A DNA stretch of 64,000 nucleotides from Bettongia penicillata ogilbyi (taxonomy: Eukaryota; Chordata; Mammalia; Diprotodontia; Potoroidae), in the NCBI GenBank assembly GCA_023548195.1, contig JAJHZJ010000808.1, forward strand, positions 646,182-710,181, in the 5' to 3' direction. Positions 10,584-22,389 of this stretch are shown in pieces; the stretch's first letter is position 1, and the number at the start of each line of letters is the position of its first letter. The notes beneath the pieces are model-generated. The model made no database searches. It was not told where the DNA came from and worked only from the letters and a program-made list of their open reading frames with translations. The translations under genes were made by a program, and so were the position numbers.

Positions 10584-10806
10584 TAGTAACTTCCATGTTA
10601 AAGGAGAAGAGGGGTTTGAATATAATATTCTTGAAGGCTAAAGAGCTGGGATTTCAACCAAGAATAAACTATCTAGCAACATTGAGTATACTTTTTAAAG
10701 AAAAAAATGTATATTTAATGAAATAAAGGCTTTTAAAGCATTCCTGAGTAAAGGGCCAGAATGGAATAAAAAAATTTGACTTTCAAATACATGACTCAAA
10801 AGAAGC
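10584..10806 (+). pseudogene. L1 ORF1 pseudogene, 3' part after HAL1 insertion
   Basis: After the second copy of the target-site duplication the frame continues as KAKELGFQPRINYLATLSI, the C-terminal domain of L1 ORF1, and ends near FDFQIHDSKEA followed by a stop. Together with 7405-8268 it forms one decayed ORF1 split by HAL1. A stop after NVYLMK and a frameshift show it is dead. Confidence 0.75.
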
Positions 10807-10809
10807 ATA

Positions 10810-11182
10810 AAAAGATAAACATTAAAGAGAAAATATAATGGATTAATAATTTTAAACTGCTTAATTTCTATATGGAAAGATGATAACTGTAACTTCTAAG
10901 AATGCTATCATTATTAGAGTAGTTGAGTCAATTATGTTGGGAGGCTGTGAAAAAAACTGGATGGGAAAGAAAGATGCCCTGGGAAAAGGGGAAAGAATGG
11001 GAAAAATTATCTTATATAAAAAAAGGACGTGAGAAAGAACTTTTACAGTGGAGAGGAAAATTCTAGAGGCTGGAAATGCTTGAATTTAACTTGCATATAA
11101 TTTGGTTCAAAGAGGTGTGTGTACATATATAGGCATATATATGTTTATATATATATAGCTATACCCACATACATATGTATGC

Positions 11183-11228
<46 letters not shown>

Positions 11229-11415
11229 TCATTTAGACAGAAATCTATCTTACCCAACAGGAAAATAGGAGGAGATGGAGATAAGAGGAAGAGGGGTATG
11301 AGAAAAAGGAAGACAGATAAAAGTACATAGTGAGCAAAAGCAAAATGAATTTTAGAGAAGGAACAAAATAAAAAGATGAAAAAAAGGATAAATAAAAGAA
11401 AATAGCACACTGAGA
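10810..11415 (+). other. L1 inter-ORF spacer
   Basis: About 600 bases separate the end of the ORF1 remnant from the ORF2 start, against about 60 in human L1. The spacer has purine-rich text and a (GT)n run. I recall similar long spacers in opossum-type L1, so this is probably a family trait and not a local insertion. Confidence 0.5.
11190..11226. repeat. (GT)n microsatellite
   Basis: About 18 GT units, preceded by AT-rich cryptic repeats (11120-11189). Confidence 0.97.
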
Positions 11416-12096
11416 AATGCACACTTACTAACCATAATTGTGAATTTGAATGGGATAAACTCATCCATAAAATGGAAACAGTAGCAAAACAAATTAGAAA
11501 CCAGAATTGAACACTATATTATTTACAAGAAATATGCATGAAACATAGAGACTTACACAGAGTTAAAATAAGGGGCTGGGGCAGAATATTTCAACTAAAG
11601 TAAAAAGATAGGGGTGGCAATTATGATCTCAATCAAAGAAAAAGCAAAAATAGATATAACTAAAAAGGATAAGCAGAAAAACAATGTCTTACTAAAAGGC
11701 ACAATAGATAATGAAGTAATATCAATAATAAATATATATGCACCAAATGGTATAACATCCAAATTCTTAAAGGAAAAGTTAAATGAATTATGGGAGGAAA
11801 TAAGCAGTAAAACCATACTAGTTGGGGACTTCAACTTTTCCCTTTCAGACTAATGATAAAATGAATAAGAAATAAGTCAAGGAGATGAATGGAATCTTAG
11901 AAAACCTAGATATAATAGGCTTCCAGAGAAAACTGAACAAGTCTAGAGAGGGATATACCTTTTGGTCAACTGTACATACCACCTTCACAAAAACTGACCA
12001 TGTATTAGGACATGAAAGCTTTACAATGAAAAACTAAAAAGAAAGAAACATTCAAGGTACCCCTTTCAGACCATAATACAATAAAATGAAATATAA
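11416..12096 (+). pseudogene. L1 ORF2 pseudogene: endonuclease domain only
   Basis: Frame pieces match the N-terminal apurinic-endonuclease-like domain of L1 ORF2. LTIIVNLNGINSSIKWKQ (11427-11480) is the first strand with its NLNG motif. GVAIMIS (about 11614) and SIINIYAPNGI (about 11720-11750) follow, then LVGDFN (about 11818-11835, the catalytic GDFN motif) and TFTKTDHVLGH-like text (about 11980-12012), ending at FRP/SDHN-like text near 12066. Several stops and frameshifts. It ends at the HSPA8 pseudogene insertion; no reverse-transcriptase domain was found after it. Confidence 0.75.
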
Positions 12097-14820
12097 CTAC
12101 TCAGAACAACAGCAGCCTTCCAGCAGTTAACTACTACCCTGGATGCCTCAGAACTATGTTACAGGGATCCATAATAGGCACTGATCTTAGCATCACTTAT
12201 TCCTGTGTGGAAGTTTTCCAAAAAGGTAAAGTAGAGATCATTGCTAATGACCAAGGAAATAGGACCATGCTAATATATATCACCACCAATATAGAAAGTT
12301 TAATCAGTAATGATGCAAAGAATTAAGTTGTAATGAATCCCATCAACACAGTTTTTGATGCCAAATGTCTGATTGGTCACAGTTTTGAGGATGCAATTGT
12401 CACACATGAATCTTTGGCCTTTTATGGTGATGAACATCGCAAACAGACCTAAGGTCTAGATGAAGTACATAGGTGAGACCAAAAGTTTCTATCCAGGACA
12501 AGTATTTTCTAAGGTCTTGGTCAAAATGAAAGAAATTGCTGAAGCTTACCTTGCAAAGACTGTCACAAATGATGTCATCATAGTACCAGCCTGTTTCAAT
12601 GATTTCCAATGTCAGGACACCAAAGATGCCACAACTATCGCTGGTACCAACATGCTCCAAATAATCGAGTCAACTGCCACTGCTATTGCTTATGGCTTGG
12701 ACAAAAAGGTTAGTGCCAAGAAAAATGTGCTTATCTCTGACCTTGGAGGTAGCGCTTTTGATGTCTCCAGTCTTACAGCTGAAGATAGCACCTTTGAGGT
12801 CAAGTCTACAGATGAAGGCATTTATTTGTGTGGGAGGACTTTCACAACCACATGGTCAACCATTTGGACTTCAAGTGAAAGCACAAGAAGGACATGAGTG
12901 AGAACATTCTGTCTGCACACTGCTTGTGAAAGTACAAAGCATACCCTCTTTTCAAGTACCCAGACCAGTACTGAGATTAACTCAGGTATCAACTTCTATA
13001 CCTCTATCATCCAGGCAAATCTTGAAAAGCTGAATGCTTCTATGGCACTCTGGATCCTATAGAAAAGGCTTGAAAAGATGCTAATCTAAATAAATCACAG
13101 ATTTATGACATCATCCCAGCGGGTAGTTGTAATGTTAGCTATATTAATGAGAGTTAAAGATCTTCCCCACTCATTAATGGGCATGCCATTTAAGGGAAAC
13201 TTGATTAGGGGAGATTTGTTTTGTAGGAAGGCCCACACCTTTTGTTAATTTGATCTCAAGGGTTGCAATGCCCTCTAACTCTGCAAAATGTATATATACC
13301 CTGAGATGAGGTTTGCTTTGGGGCGTACTCATTGGAAGTGCTTCTTTGGACAGATGAGACTCTGTAGCCACTAAGGAGCCCCTCAGATGTTGATGTTTCT
13401 CTCCCTTGTAACTATGTATTTATGTAATGGTCAGATAGTTGGATCTGTCTGTTGATCTGTGGTGAATGTTTTGCTTATGGTCAGACATTTGAAAGCTCTG
13501 CCTGTTGGTCTTTATTTCTCTGTTTATATTTTCTCTGAATTTCAGAGTGCTGACTTTTTCCCTGAACTATGTGATTGATATATATGCTTAATTAAAGTAG
13601 ATTGTTGAATGCTCAAAAGTTGCTTTCCTTTTAGAAAGGCAGATCTAAGAACCTGTAGAGCAGGCCCTCTTGTATATGCCAGGGTCCTTGCTATTACAGT
13701 GGTTCCTCTCAGATCCCTAAATCCAGAAGCTTCTGCAAGACTTCTTCAGTGGCAAAAACCTCAACAAGAGTATCAGTCTTGAGAAGACTATTGGCTAAGG
13801 TACAGTTGTCCAGGCTGCATCTGAGAATGTACAGGACTTGCTACTGTCAAATGTTACTCCTCTTTCACTTTAAATTGGCATTGCTGGTAGAATGATGACA
13901 GTTCTGATCATATAATACCCCCACCAAGCAGACACAGACCTTTGCCACCTATTCACACAACCGGAATGATGCTTATTCAGTTTTATAAAGGTAAGAGAGC
14001 AATGACAAAGGATAACAACCTGCTTAGCAAGTTTGAATTCACATAAATCCCCCCCAGGGGTGTTTCTCAGATTGAAGTAGCATTTGACATTGATGCAAAT
14101 GGCATCCTGAAGATTTTGCTGTGGATAAAATGACATACAAAGAGAACAAGATCCCCATCACCAATGACAAAGGTTGTTTGAACACAGAAGTCATTGAGTG
14201 TGTGATCCATGTGACTGAGAAAAACAAGACTGAGCATGAGAAGCAGGGAGACAGGGTGTCTTCAAGAATTCTCTTGAATCATGCTTTCAATATGAAGGCT
14301 ATCAGAGGAAGAAAAGTAGCAAGGCAAAATTATTGATGAAGATAAACAGAAGATCCTTGACTAATAAAATAATCAACTGGCTGGATAAGAACCAGAGTGC
14401 TAAGAAGGAAAAAATGGAATAGCAGCAGAAAGAGTTTGAGAAGACATGCAATCCCTTCATTATGATACTATACCAGAATGCACTGAGTATTCTAGAAGGC
14501 ATGCCTGGTAGGTTCTCGGGGGGTTGACAGCCCTATCTGGAGGTGCTTCTTTTGGACCCACCATTGAAGAGCTGACTAAACATACCAGAAGAAAGAGCAT
14601 TCCATGCAGCTTTCAAAAAATTGAGGAACTCAGATTTGTAGCCAAGGCAGCAGCACTTTAAATGTAACAGTTAAGCTACTGTATAAATCTGGGTATTATG
14701 AATAGTTGAATATGTGCAGAGGGAGAGAAGTAAACAATATTGGACTTTATCAGTACTATAAGCAAGTGGAAAAGTAATTCTTGGCCTAGAGAAGAAAATC
14801 TATTTAAAACTGTCACCATA
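12097..14820 (+). pseudogene. HSPA8: HSPA8 (HSC70) processed pseudogene, split by a solo LTR
   Basis: Intronless copy of the HSC70 chaperone mRNA. It starts near ATG 12156 with an N-terminus decayed to [16 protein letters not shown]. The longest open piece (12460-12897) covers the ATPase domain: [35 protein letters not shown] and [16 protein letters not shown]. The 13699-14579 part covers the C-terminal ATPase and substrate-binding domain ([26 protein letters not shown], then the GGASFGPTIEE end). The 3'UTR (14580-14820) matches what I recall of HSPA8 (ttaagctactgtat, gaatatgtgcagag, ctatttaaaactg, caccataaa). That favours HSPA8 over HSPA1 or HSPA2. In-frame stops appear by about 12323, and further stops and frameshifts follow. 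A possible target-site duplication is aaaatgaaatataa (12083-12096) and aaaatgaatataa (14821-14833). Confidence 0.9.
13128..13698 (+). mobile_element. solo LTR of an endogenous retrovirus
   Basis: 571 bases beginning TGTAATGTTAGC and ending GCTATTACA, a terminal inverted repeat of TGTAAT/ATTACA. It is flanked by gtagt (13123-13127) and gtggt (13699-13703), a 5-base duplication with one change. The gap falls exactly within the DIVLVGGSTR codons of the HSPA8 pseudogene, so the empty site can be read. A TATA-like gtatatatacc lies near 13290 and an attaaa near 13592, consistent with plus orientation. No internal proviral genes: it is a recombined solo LTR. Confidence 0.85.
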
Positions 14821-14834
14821 AAAATGAATATAAA

Positions 14835-15682
14835 AAATTTTACATGGAATTGGAAAATATTTGATAGAATAAAATATATTTTAAATAAATTAAAATTATG
14901 ACTTTTCTTTTAGAATGAGTTTGATTCATAAACTAAACTATAGGAAAATACATTTTTGCATCTTATTAAATTCAATAGGCAACTTCTTCATTAAAGTTTC
15001 ACAAAAGGAGTGACTTTCAACTATGTTTCAATTTTGTACAAAAGCAAGATATTCTGCTGCTATCACCAGATCTAACTGCCATGGCAATCTATTGTCCATT
15101 GATATACAGTTAGACTATGAACAAAAAATAAAATTGTACCAAGAAAACTATTGTATTTCTTATTATTTTAGTAGTCAATCTAATACTAGAGTGGGATTCA
15201 AAATAATAGCCCAAATAAAGTCTTTATGCACACTCTGACAATTGCACAAACTTTACCCAATCGTTGTAGAAGTTTGTAAGATCATCGAAATTTTTAGAAG
15301 AAAACCCAAAAGGCAAATCTAACTCCCTAGGAATGAAGCCTGGGTAGCATCACATCTGAAATGTGAAATACACATTTGATGTTTTAGAAGCGAAAATATC
15401 TGCAAATAAGCTATACTGAAAGAAATAATATTTCTAGGGAAATTTTGTGCTCAACCAAATTTCAGATTTAGGTCTTATAACTTAAAATTGAATATTCTTT
15501 CTACTATACTACACTATCCTCAAAAGCAGATTGCATATGTCCCAGTACATTGAAGTAGAAGAAGACATGATTGCAGAACACTGATACTCAGTTTTCCTAT
15601 TATTTCCTTTTCTTTTCAGTGCTTCCTTAGTCCCAGTGGTCTGTCATTTTAGTAGTACAGGTACGCATACACAGATGTAGAT
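14835..15682. other. no recognisable feature
   Basis: AT-rich. The first 75 bases could be the continuation of the L1 ORF2 (tacatggaattggaaaatat); otherwise nothing recognised. Confidence 0.4.
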
Positions 15683-15830
15683 TTTGAAGGGATATCAGAA
15701 GGCATTTAGTCCAAAATCCTCATTTTTCAGATGAAGAAATGAGAACTAGGGAGATGGAAAGATCTGACCAAAGTCGCAGAGGTAGTAACTAAATATTCTT
15801 GTCCTGACTTTAGATTGCATGTTCCTTACA
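15683..15830 (-). mobile_element. MIR-like SINE fragment
   Basis: Inverse MIR-type order with tcatttttcagatgaagaaatgag and a following agtcgcagaggtagtaact segment. Confidence 0.55.
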
Positions 15831-16589
15831 TTGAAATTGACTGCCTTCCATATTCTGCAATATAGATTGCAACTCTTCTGAAAATTAGTAGATGGTATTT
15901 GAGAGTTTCTCTGGGCTAAAATTTTACCCCTGAAATCAAGCTGGGAATGATGTTTTCTACCCTTAGTCAGACTGGGCCTCAGACAACAAACATACAATTT
16001 AGATTTATAATTGTATTCTATAGCCAAGAATAAATTTGACTCTAGGGGGAGAAAATGAGTGACAAGTAGAAGAGTCTTCTTTTCCATTCAGAGTATATAG
16101 TCTCTGACACAGGAACTTGAGCAAATTATTTCCTTCATCTTAAAATGCTCATGGGCTTTTATTATGTTCTCTATCCCTATAAAGAAAAAGGGAGGTATTG
16201 GTGCTTGAATATTTGCCTACTGATAACATGCCACATAGGAAGAATACAAAGTTAAGCATAGCAGATCCTTGGGATACTGCACTAGAGATTTTCCAAGTTG
16301 GTAAGGAACCATCAATAAATACTTTTGGAATTTGATCACTCAATCAGTTCTAAATCTAACTATATTATTTTCTAGTCCATGTATCTCAAGTTTGTTTATA
16401 GGAATAGCATGAGAGATTTTTATCAAACATGTTGCTAACATCTACATAAAGTAGATCTAGGAATCTAATAACCTTGTAAGAAAAAAAGGAATGAAGTTAG
16501 TCTATAACATCTTCTCTGAGACTTACTTTCAAAATATGCATTCAGGGCAATGGAACAGATGATAACTAAGGTCTTTCCAGGTCCAAATA
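15831..16589. other. no recognisable feature
   Basis: Unassigned sequence; no ORF with recognisable homology. Confidence 0.45.
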
Positions 16590-16790
16590 TTGGGATGCTA
16601 GAGTAGTGTGTAAAATGATGAACTTGGAGTCAGTAAGAGCTGCGTTTGAATCCTTTCCTGTTAGAGCTACTAGCTCTAGCTAAATCACTTAACCTCTCTT
16701 GTCCTCAGTTTCCTCATCTGGAAAATGAAGAGGCTGAACTTAATAACATCCAAGGTTCCTTCCAACTGTAAATCTATAAACCCACGAATG
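16590..16790 (+). mobile_element. tRNA-derived SINE/MIR-like copy
   Basis: Degraded head (gagtcagtaagagctgcgttt), then ctaaatcacttaacctctct, cagtttcctcatctggaaaatg and a 3' end aaggttccttccaactgtaaa of CR1/L3 type. Confidence 0.7.
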
Positions 16791-18054
16791 TAACTTACCT
16801 TATAGCATGATTGGACTGAGGACCTAGTCATAAAGTCCACCCCAAATGTACTCCCCTGACTATTATAAGTACAATTTAATAAAAAAAAAATCCTTCCCAG
16901 GGCTTCTTTCTTTTCTCATTCTCATTCACTTCCTCTTCTTTATACTGCTGTCACTCTGCTGTCTATGTTTCACTGTGTGTCCTTTAGTAAAGGGAATAAT
17001 GATATTTCTATCTTATCTACTGAGAACAGATTCCACCCTAACTATACTTTCTAGAAAAAAACTGAATCACTAACTCAGGCAGCCTGTCATTTCTATGCCA
17101 ACTGCACGACTGAAAAGCCTTCTGTTCCCTAAAATGAGCTTGATGGAATCCAGATTTCCTGAGAGATTTGGTATCTAACTGGAAAAGAATTCATAAGCTT
17201 TAAATCAGAAAACTTGGTGTGCTGGAACTGTAGTATATTAAAATATTAATCTTGCTTGGAGTTCAATACAAAAGGAACAAAACAAGTGATTTAGCCCAAG
17301 CTCCAATCACATTAAGGCTGCCAAAGCAGTTATTACTTTGCTTTGTCAGTCTCTAGTTAATAAAAGTTATGAAAGACATGCATTTCCATTTTCCCAGGTG
17401 TCTGAGAATCTCTTAATACTGTATCCTCCATGCTTCATAAAAACAGGTTAATATTTTTAAACATCTCTCATGTTGTTACCAATTATTTCTTGGTATTGCC
17501 ATCTTGGAAAAATAACCTTTAAATATTCTCATTTCTGCAACAGTGAAATGAAATAAGTTTAGATCCTAGACTGTGGAACATTGGTCAGTATCACCCCATA
17601 CCTTTTGCTCTTAGCTGAATAGAAATTATGAAAGTACCCATCTCCCAATGCAACTCTTACCAGTTTGTACAAAAAAATCCAAAACAACTTTTGGTTGAAT
17701 ACTTCGGTTCATTTTGTTGGACATAAAACAAAACAGCTTTATTCCTTGACTTTTTTGCTGAATTGTTGATGAATTAAAAAATTTAAAGATGACATGCTGA
17801 GGTCTCACTAAAGCAAATTCTATGGAAGCCAATTTGGAGGAAGGCAAAATATTAATGGATAACAGTTTAATAAAAATGACAAGATTTTCAGGACTTTCTC
17901 AGAATCTACAGGGCTAAAATACATAACATATCCAGAGCCCTCTGCACTAAGGGAATGACAAGCTTCTAAAGAATGCTCCTAAAGCTTCTAAAAGAATGAC
18001 AAAATAGTAGATCTAGAATACTATTACACGTACATGTAGTGTTTTGAGATCTCA
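16791..18054. other. no recognisable feature
   Basis: Unassigned AT-rich sequence; short chance ORFs only. Confidence 0.45.
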
Positions 18055-18334
18055 CATCCCTGTAGTTCCAATCCTGGTCCTCTTCTCTTCTCTCTCTGAA
18101 CTCCCTCCTTTGGTAATCTCTTCCATGCCTATGACTTGAACTACCCCTTTTGTTTCTCTCCAAAATTTTTTTAACTGGCCCCAACCTCTCATCTAGTCAT
18201 CATTCTCACATTTCCACCTGTATGCTTAACATTTCTACCTAGATATTTCACCAGCACCTCAAAATCAGCATGCCCCAAATTGAACTGAATATTTTCTCCA
18301 CTTTACACCCATCCTTCTATCAGCACCATGGTTA
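18055..18334 (+). mobile_element. L2/L3-type LINE, upstream segment
   Basis: Decayed RT-region text: ctcttctcttctctctctgaactccctcc, then cctcaaaatcagcatgccccaaattgaact, equivalent to the segment around and after the RT motif C in L2/L3. It appears to continue at 18905, with about 570 bases of unrelated sequence between. Confidence 0.55.
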
Positions 18335-18904
18335 TTAGTTTTATTGGAGCTGAGAGACTGTCTTGTTCAGCACTAAACGATGGACAATGCCAAACTGTTA
18401 GTAAGAGGAGCAAAGTCCTGTTGCCCATAAAAATTCATGTAGGGATGCTATGACTAGGAATATTTAAAGAATAAAAATTGTTACTAGGACCAGTAATTGG
18501 GCAGATCCATTTACTAAGTGAGAGTTAAATGCAGAGTAACCTCTTCAGTGTGGGAAATGTGCTTCACTGTTTGGGTGTCCTGGGAAGCATCCTTGGTTAG
18601 GTCTTTATGTCTCTTTCTTGGTAAAACAACCTGAAGGAAAGCAGCTGGAAGAGATATGTGTGTCCCCTTGGCCTTTCTGTATCTGGTGTACAGTGATGAC
18701 ACAGTATAGCTCTCCCATGAATAGGCCTCAGCTTTCTAGTAAAAGCAGAGTCTATGAGGTCAAGGTCTTTCTGAGATAAGTCCAACTCACTGGTTCTAAA
18801 AATCTGCCTCTTCATCCCTAAGAGCCTATTTTGAGAATCCAGATGAAACTTTTTGTTCTGTTGTACTGAGGAAACCATCAGCTCCCCAGACACCCCGGTT
18901 CAAA
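18335..18904. other. unidentified insert splitting an old LINE
   Basis: This stretch does not resemble the L2/L3 text on either side. It has no coding match, and I could not find clean terminal repeats or a convincing target-site duplication. It is either an unrecognised repeat or unique sequence between two LINE fragments. Confidence 0.35.
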
Positions 18905-19960
18905 CCCCAGGAACATTCTCTGACTCTTTATCATTCTTCTCTCATTCATTCAATTGTTGTCCAAATTCTATTGATTTCCCATATCTTTGTATTCATTTCC
19001 CTTTTTCTATAAACATTGTCACTATACTAGAGCAGACTTTCATCATCTCTCACTTGGAAGGGAGGAGGGAATAAGCATTTATATAATACCTACTATGTGC
19101 CAATCGCTATGCTAGATGCTTCACAAATATTATCCCATTTGATTCTTTCTATCACCCTTGAAAAGTAGGTACTATTATTATCCCCATTTTTAAGTTGAGG
19201 AAACTGAGGCAAATAGAGGTAAAATGACTTGCCCAGAGTCACATAGCTAGTAACTGTCTGAGGTCCATTCTGAATGCAGGTCTCTCTGAGTCCAGGCACA
19301 GCGCTCTCCCAACTTCACCACCTAGCTGCTGGAAAACTTTCACAGCTTTTTAAAATGGTATCTGTGCTTCCAGTCTTTCTTTTCCAATGACCCCTTAACA
19401 CAAATACCAGAATCATCTTCCTAAAGAAAACGTCTGGACATGTCATTCTTTGACTAAAATATTTTTTAGAGCTTCCATATTGCCTATAAGATAAAAAACA
19501 AACTCCTTAGCCTGGCACATCATGCTCTTCCCATCTCTTTCCAATCTACCTTTATAGCTTTATTTCATAATTCTCAACCTCACTGCCTTTTAATGCAGTG
19601 ATGCTACTCCAACAAAACTGGGACACTAGTCATTTTCTAATCTTGTCCTGTCATGTCTTTCTTTGTTGAATTCATGTAAACTATATTCCATACTTGGAAT
19701 ACAGTCCTCCTTCATCTCAGTTTGTTAAAATCTTTTTTTCCCTTAAAGATTCGATTAAAGAGTCATCCCGACAAAGGTTGTTCTTTTCTTTTTAATTTTC
19801 TTACAACCTCTATTAACATAGGTCTCTTTATCTCTACATATTGTTAGAAACTTTATCTGGATTTTTTCTTCACCTGTCCTATTTTTCCTTGTATTCTTAT
19901 TAGTGTACTGTGATATCCCTCAACAGGCTGCAGACGAGGGAATGGGATTTTTTTCATTTT
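18905..19960 (+). mobile_element. L3/CR1-like LINE, downstream segment, interrupted by a SINE
   Basis: Text such as cattcaattgttgtccaaattctattga, then ccatattgcctataagataaaaaacaaactcc and agcctggcacatcatgctctt, follows the L2/L3 3' ORF2 order. A SINE at 19057-19332 interrupts it. Confidence 0.6.
19057..19332 (-). mobile_element. CORE-SINE/marsupial tRNA-derived SINE
   Basis: The plus strand reads the inverse order: cctactatgtgccaatcgct, ggtactattattatcccca, gaggaaactgaggcaaatag, cccagagtcacatagctag, then a cttcaccacctagctgctg end. The last piece is the inverse of the tRNA-like head of marsupial SINEs. Confidence 0.8.
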
Positions 19961-22389
19961 CGTATTCCCAGGGCTGAGCCAGTTGTTGTGGGGTTTTTTT
20001 GCACAGAAATAAGAAGTAAAAGGTAGTAGAGAGAAACTCAGTGAATCCTGTAACTAGAAACCAGTCAAGACACACAACAGAACTCATGCAACACAACTGT
20101 GGTGTTGTGTTTTAAATGTATAACAACTGGCTTTCTAAAGAGACACGATATACTTTAATGCGCATTCTTTTTTCCATCATTTTTTAAGTCTAGACAATCA
20201 GCAAAACAAAAAACCAAGGCCTGATTTACAGTGTTTGCACACTGTTGACCTGTAAGTGCTCACACCAAAAATTTATTAGGAGCCAGTACAAACTGTTCCA
20301 GAATATCCTTATACCCCAAGCAGATGAGAAATATACAGTGCCCAGGAGAAACTGAAGGAGGAGTGGGAAGCAACAGAGAGCTGCCCAATGGCATCACTCA
20401 AAAAGCACCAGCAATTCTAAAGTATTATATCTCTGATTTTGTTCTGGCCATATCTGCACTCTATGTGTCCATATGTATATACCCCACAGGTATGTACTTC
20501 GGTCATGTTTCCAATGAGTTCCTATTCATTCCTGTTCCCTATCCACACATTTCTCTGCATAAGCATTCTTTTATTCATGTTTCTTGATCAAATGTGTTCT
20601 TTGCTTATATGTATACTCATTCACAAGTAGTGTGGCAATCTGTGAGGTAGTATATCCCATTTGGATATGGAAGGTTCTTTTCTTTTCACTTAATCCTCCC
20701 CCCTTTTTTTACTTTGAATTATGTCTTCTCTGGTTAGCTAAATAAAATATGTCACTAGGAAATCATGAGCTATGATTTGGAATGAATGTTGAGTCTTATC
20801 CACAATGTGGCTCAAGCCTGGGATAGACCTGAGAAGTTTCATGTGTGAGGGAGAACCCATGGAGAGAATTCCCTGGAATTATGACTGATCAATTTCCTTT
20901 CTAGGGCCTCACCATGATGTGGGTAAAGGCATGGATGAAGTGATATTTTCCTTCAGAAGGAATTTATCTGATAAACCCTGTTGGTGGTAGAGATTACACT
21001 GTTTCTCTGTAACCTGAAAGGAAAGAATTGGATTGAATGGCTGTCAGGGCCTGAACTAAATTGCCCACAATCATCAGTTTCTGCTTACTATTTCAGCCAC
21101 CCTGGGAAGGATCCAGTGAACCCTCATTTATTTAAAGAAAAAGACTTGATTTGGAGCTGAGGGAAATGGAATAATCATGAAATAATTAAGGACAAACATT
21201 TTAGAGGACAGCATCCTACACTTCCCTCTTGTTGGAGAAAAGAAGGAATGTAGAACGTGACATATGTGCCGACAGATGATTCCCTTCCCCTGTCCTATAC
21301 CTGTGAGTCTGGATTTTCTCTGAGCATCTTTGATACCCTCTCTGCTATGTTTCCCTGGATGTACCCTGTAGCTTTTCCCAAGCCCACACGGTTTTGTTTA
21401 CCATTTGTTAGATATCCATGTATATAACTTGGCAGACCCTACTTTTACTTGAATCGTGCCATTCTCATTTTTTTTAGCACTGCTAATGCTAGCATGTTAT
21501 CCCCTGGCACTAAAATAAATATTATCGAGTGAGTGATATCAAAATAGTGATGAAGTCTATCCATTTTCTTTATGGAAATATTTTTGTTAAGGTAAAGGTT
21601 AAAACCTCAGATCCTCAGGACAGTATAATGTCTTATCCAGATGGATCGAAACAATGTGGATCTGGTATGTCACTTCTTGTCACCATCCCAGAACTTCATG
21701 CTACAATTACAAAGCATGCTATTGGTTTGGACCTAAACATTTGAAGATATGGCAATTTTTTTTTGCTTTAAAGTTATAAAAACAAAAAAAAATTAGCAAA
21801 ACTTATTTACAACACAAATACCCCCATATATCATTCTCATATATAAGCTAAAATTTAATATCTTGCTAAATTCACTGATATGGTAAGAAAAACAATATTT
21901 CCTCTCCCCGTAATTGCCTTTCAATCTCATCTTTAAAGCTAGATCACTTTGCTTTCCTAATTATCGGTATTTGTAAGAAAATATTAAACAAGTATAATAA
22001 GAAGAGTATTTAGCATCTTTGTTCTAATACAAATAAGTCCCACCTACTACTGTCCTTCAAGGACATGTTTTTCTTTTGTTAGATGGGCCTTGGGAGTTTT
22101 ACTTTTGTTGCTATTGTCATTTTGTTTTATTTGATTTCCTTTTGAGGAAAAAAAGGTCTTGATATCTTTGAAAGTATTGCTTTTAACCATTTGATGATAG
22201 AATATTCCTTCTGGAAATCTACACATATATGCTTTTCTATAGCTGATGTCAAAATTTTAGCAGGAAAAGTCATGAAATCTGTTACAGAACCATAATACCA
22301 AATTTGCACAAAGATTAAATGAAAATAATAACCTTTGTGTCATAAAAATATAATCTACATGGTATCAAACTACATTGATCTGTTTTTTC
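19961..22389. other. no firmly recognised feature
   Basis: Mostly unassigned. A small hairpin (aacacaac 20090-20097 against gttgtgtt 20104-20111) and an LTR-like stretch near 21040-21540 were noted, but neither is firm enough to call. Confidence 0.4.

Larger units (their letters stand above)
6485..12096 (+). mobile_element. old marsupial-type L1, host of nested insertions
   Basis: The element reads 5'UTR (about 6485-7400), ORF1 (about 7405-8268 and 10584-10806), a long spacer with simple repeats (10810-11415) and the start of ORF2 (11416-12096). The 5'UTR has decayed text such as agatcatacaaacttggaag followed by a block ending in acagcaccatgaaa that I associate with marsupial L1. HAL1 copy 1 interrupts ORF1 and the HSPA8 pseudogene interrupts ORF2. 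A short L1-like continuation after the pseudogene (about 14835-14910) is possible but weak. Stops and frameshifts throughout: dead. Confidence 0.7.

Noticed and set aside
11614..11853. 79-codon ORF with SIINIYAPNG and GDFN motifs as a nuclease gene
   Set aside because: It is the decayed endonuclease domain of an L1 ORF2.
12460..12897. 145-codon ORF with HSP70 ATPase-domain sequence as a possible gene
   Set aside because: It is one open piece of an intronless HSPA8 copy with upstream and downstream stops and an LTR insertion.
21040..21540. Possible LTR (TGTCAGGGCC start, tatataactt box, aataaatatt signal)
   Set aside because: No matching terminal inverted repeat or target-site duplication could be fixed; signals occur by chance in AT-rich DNA.
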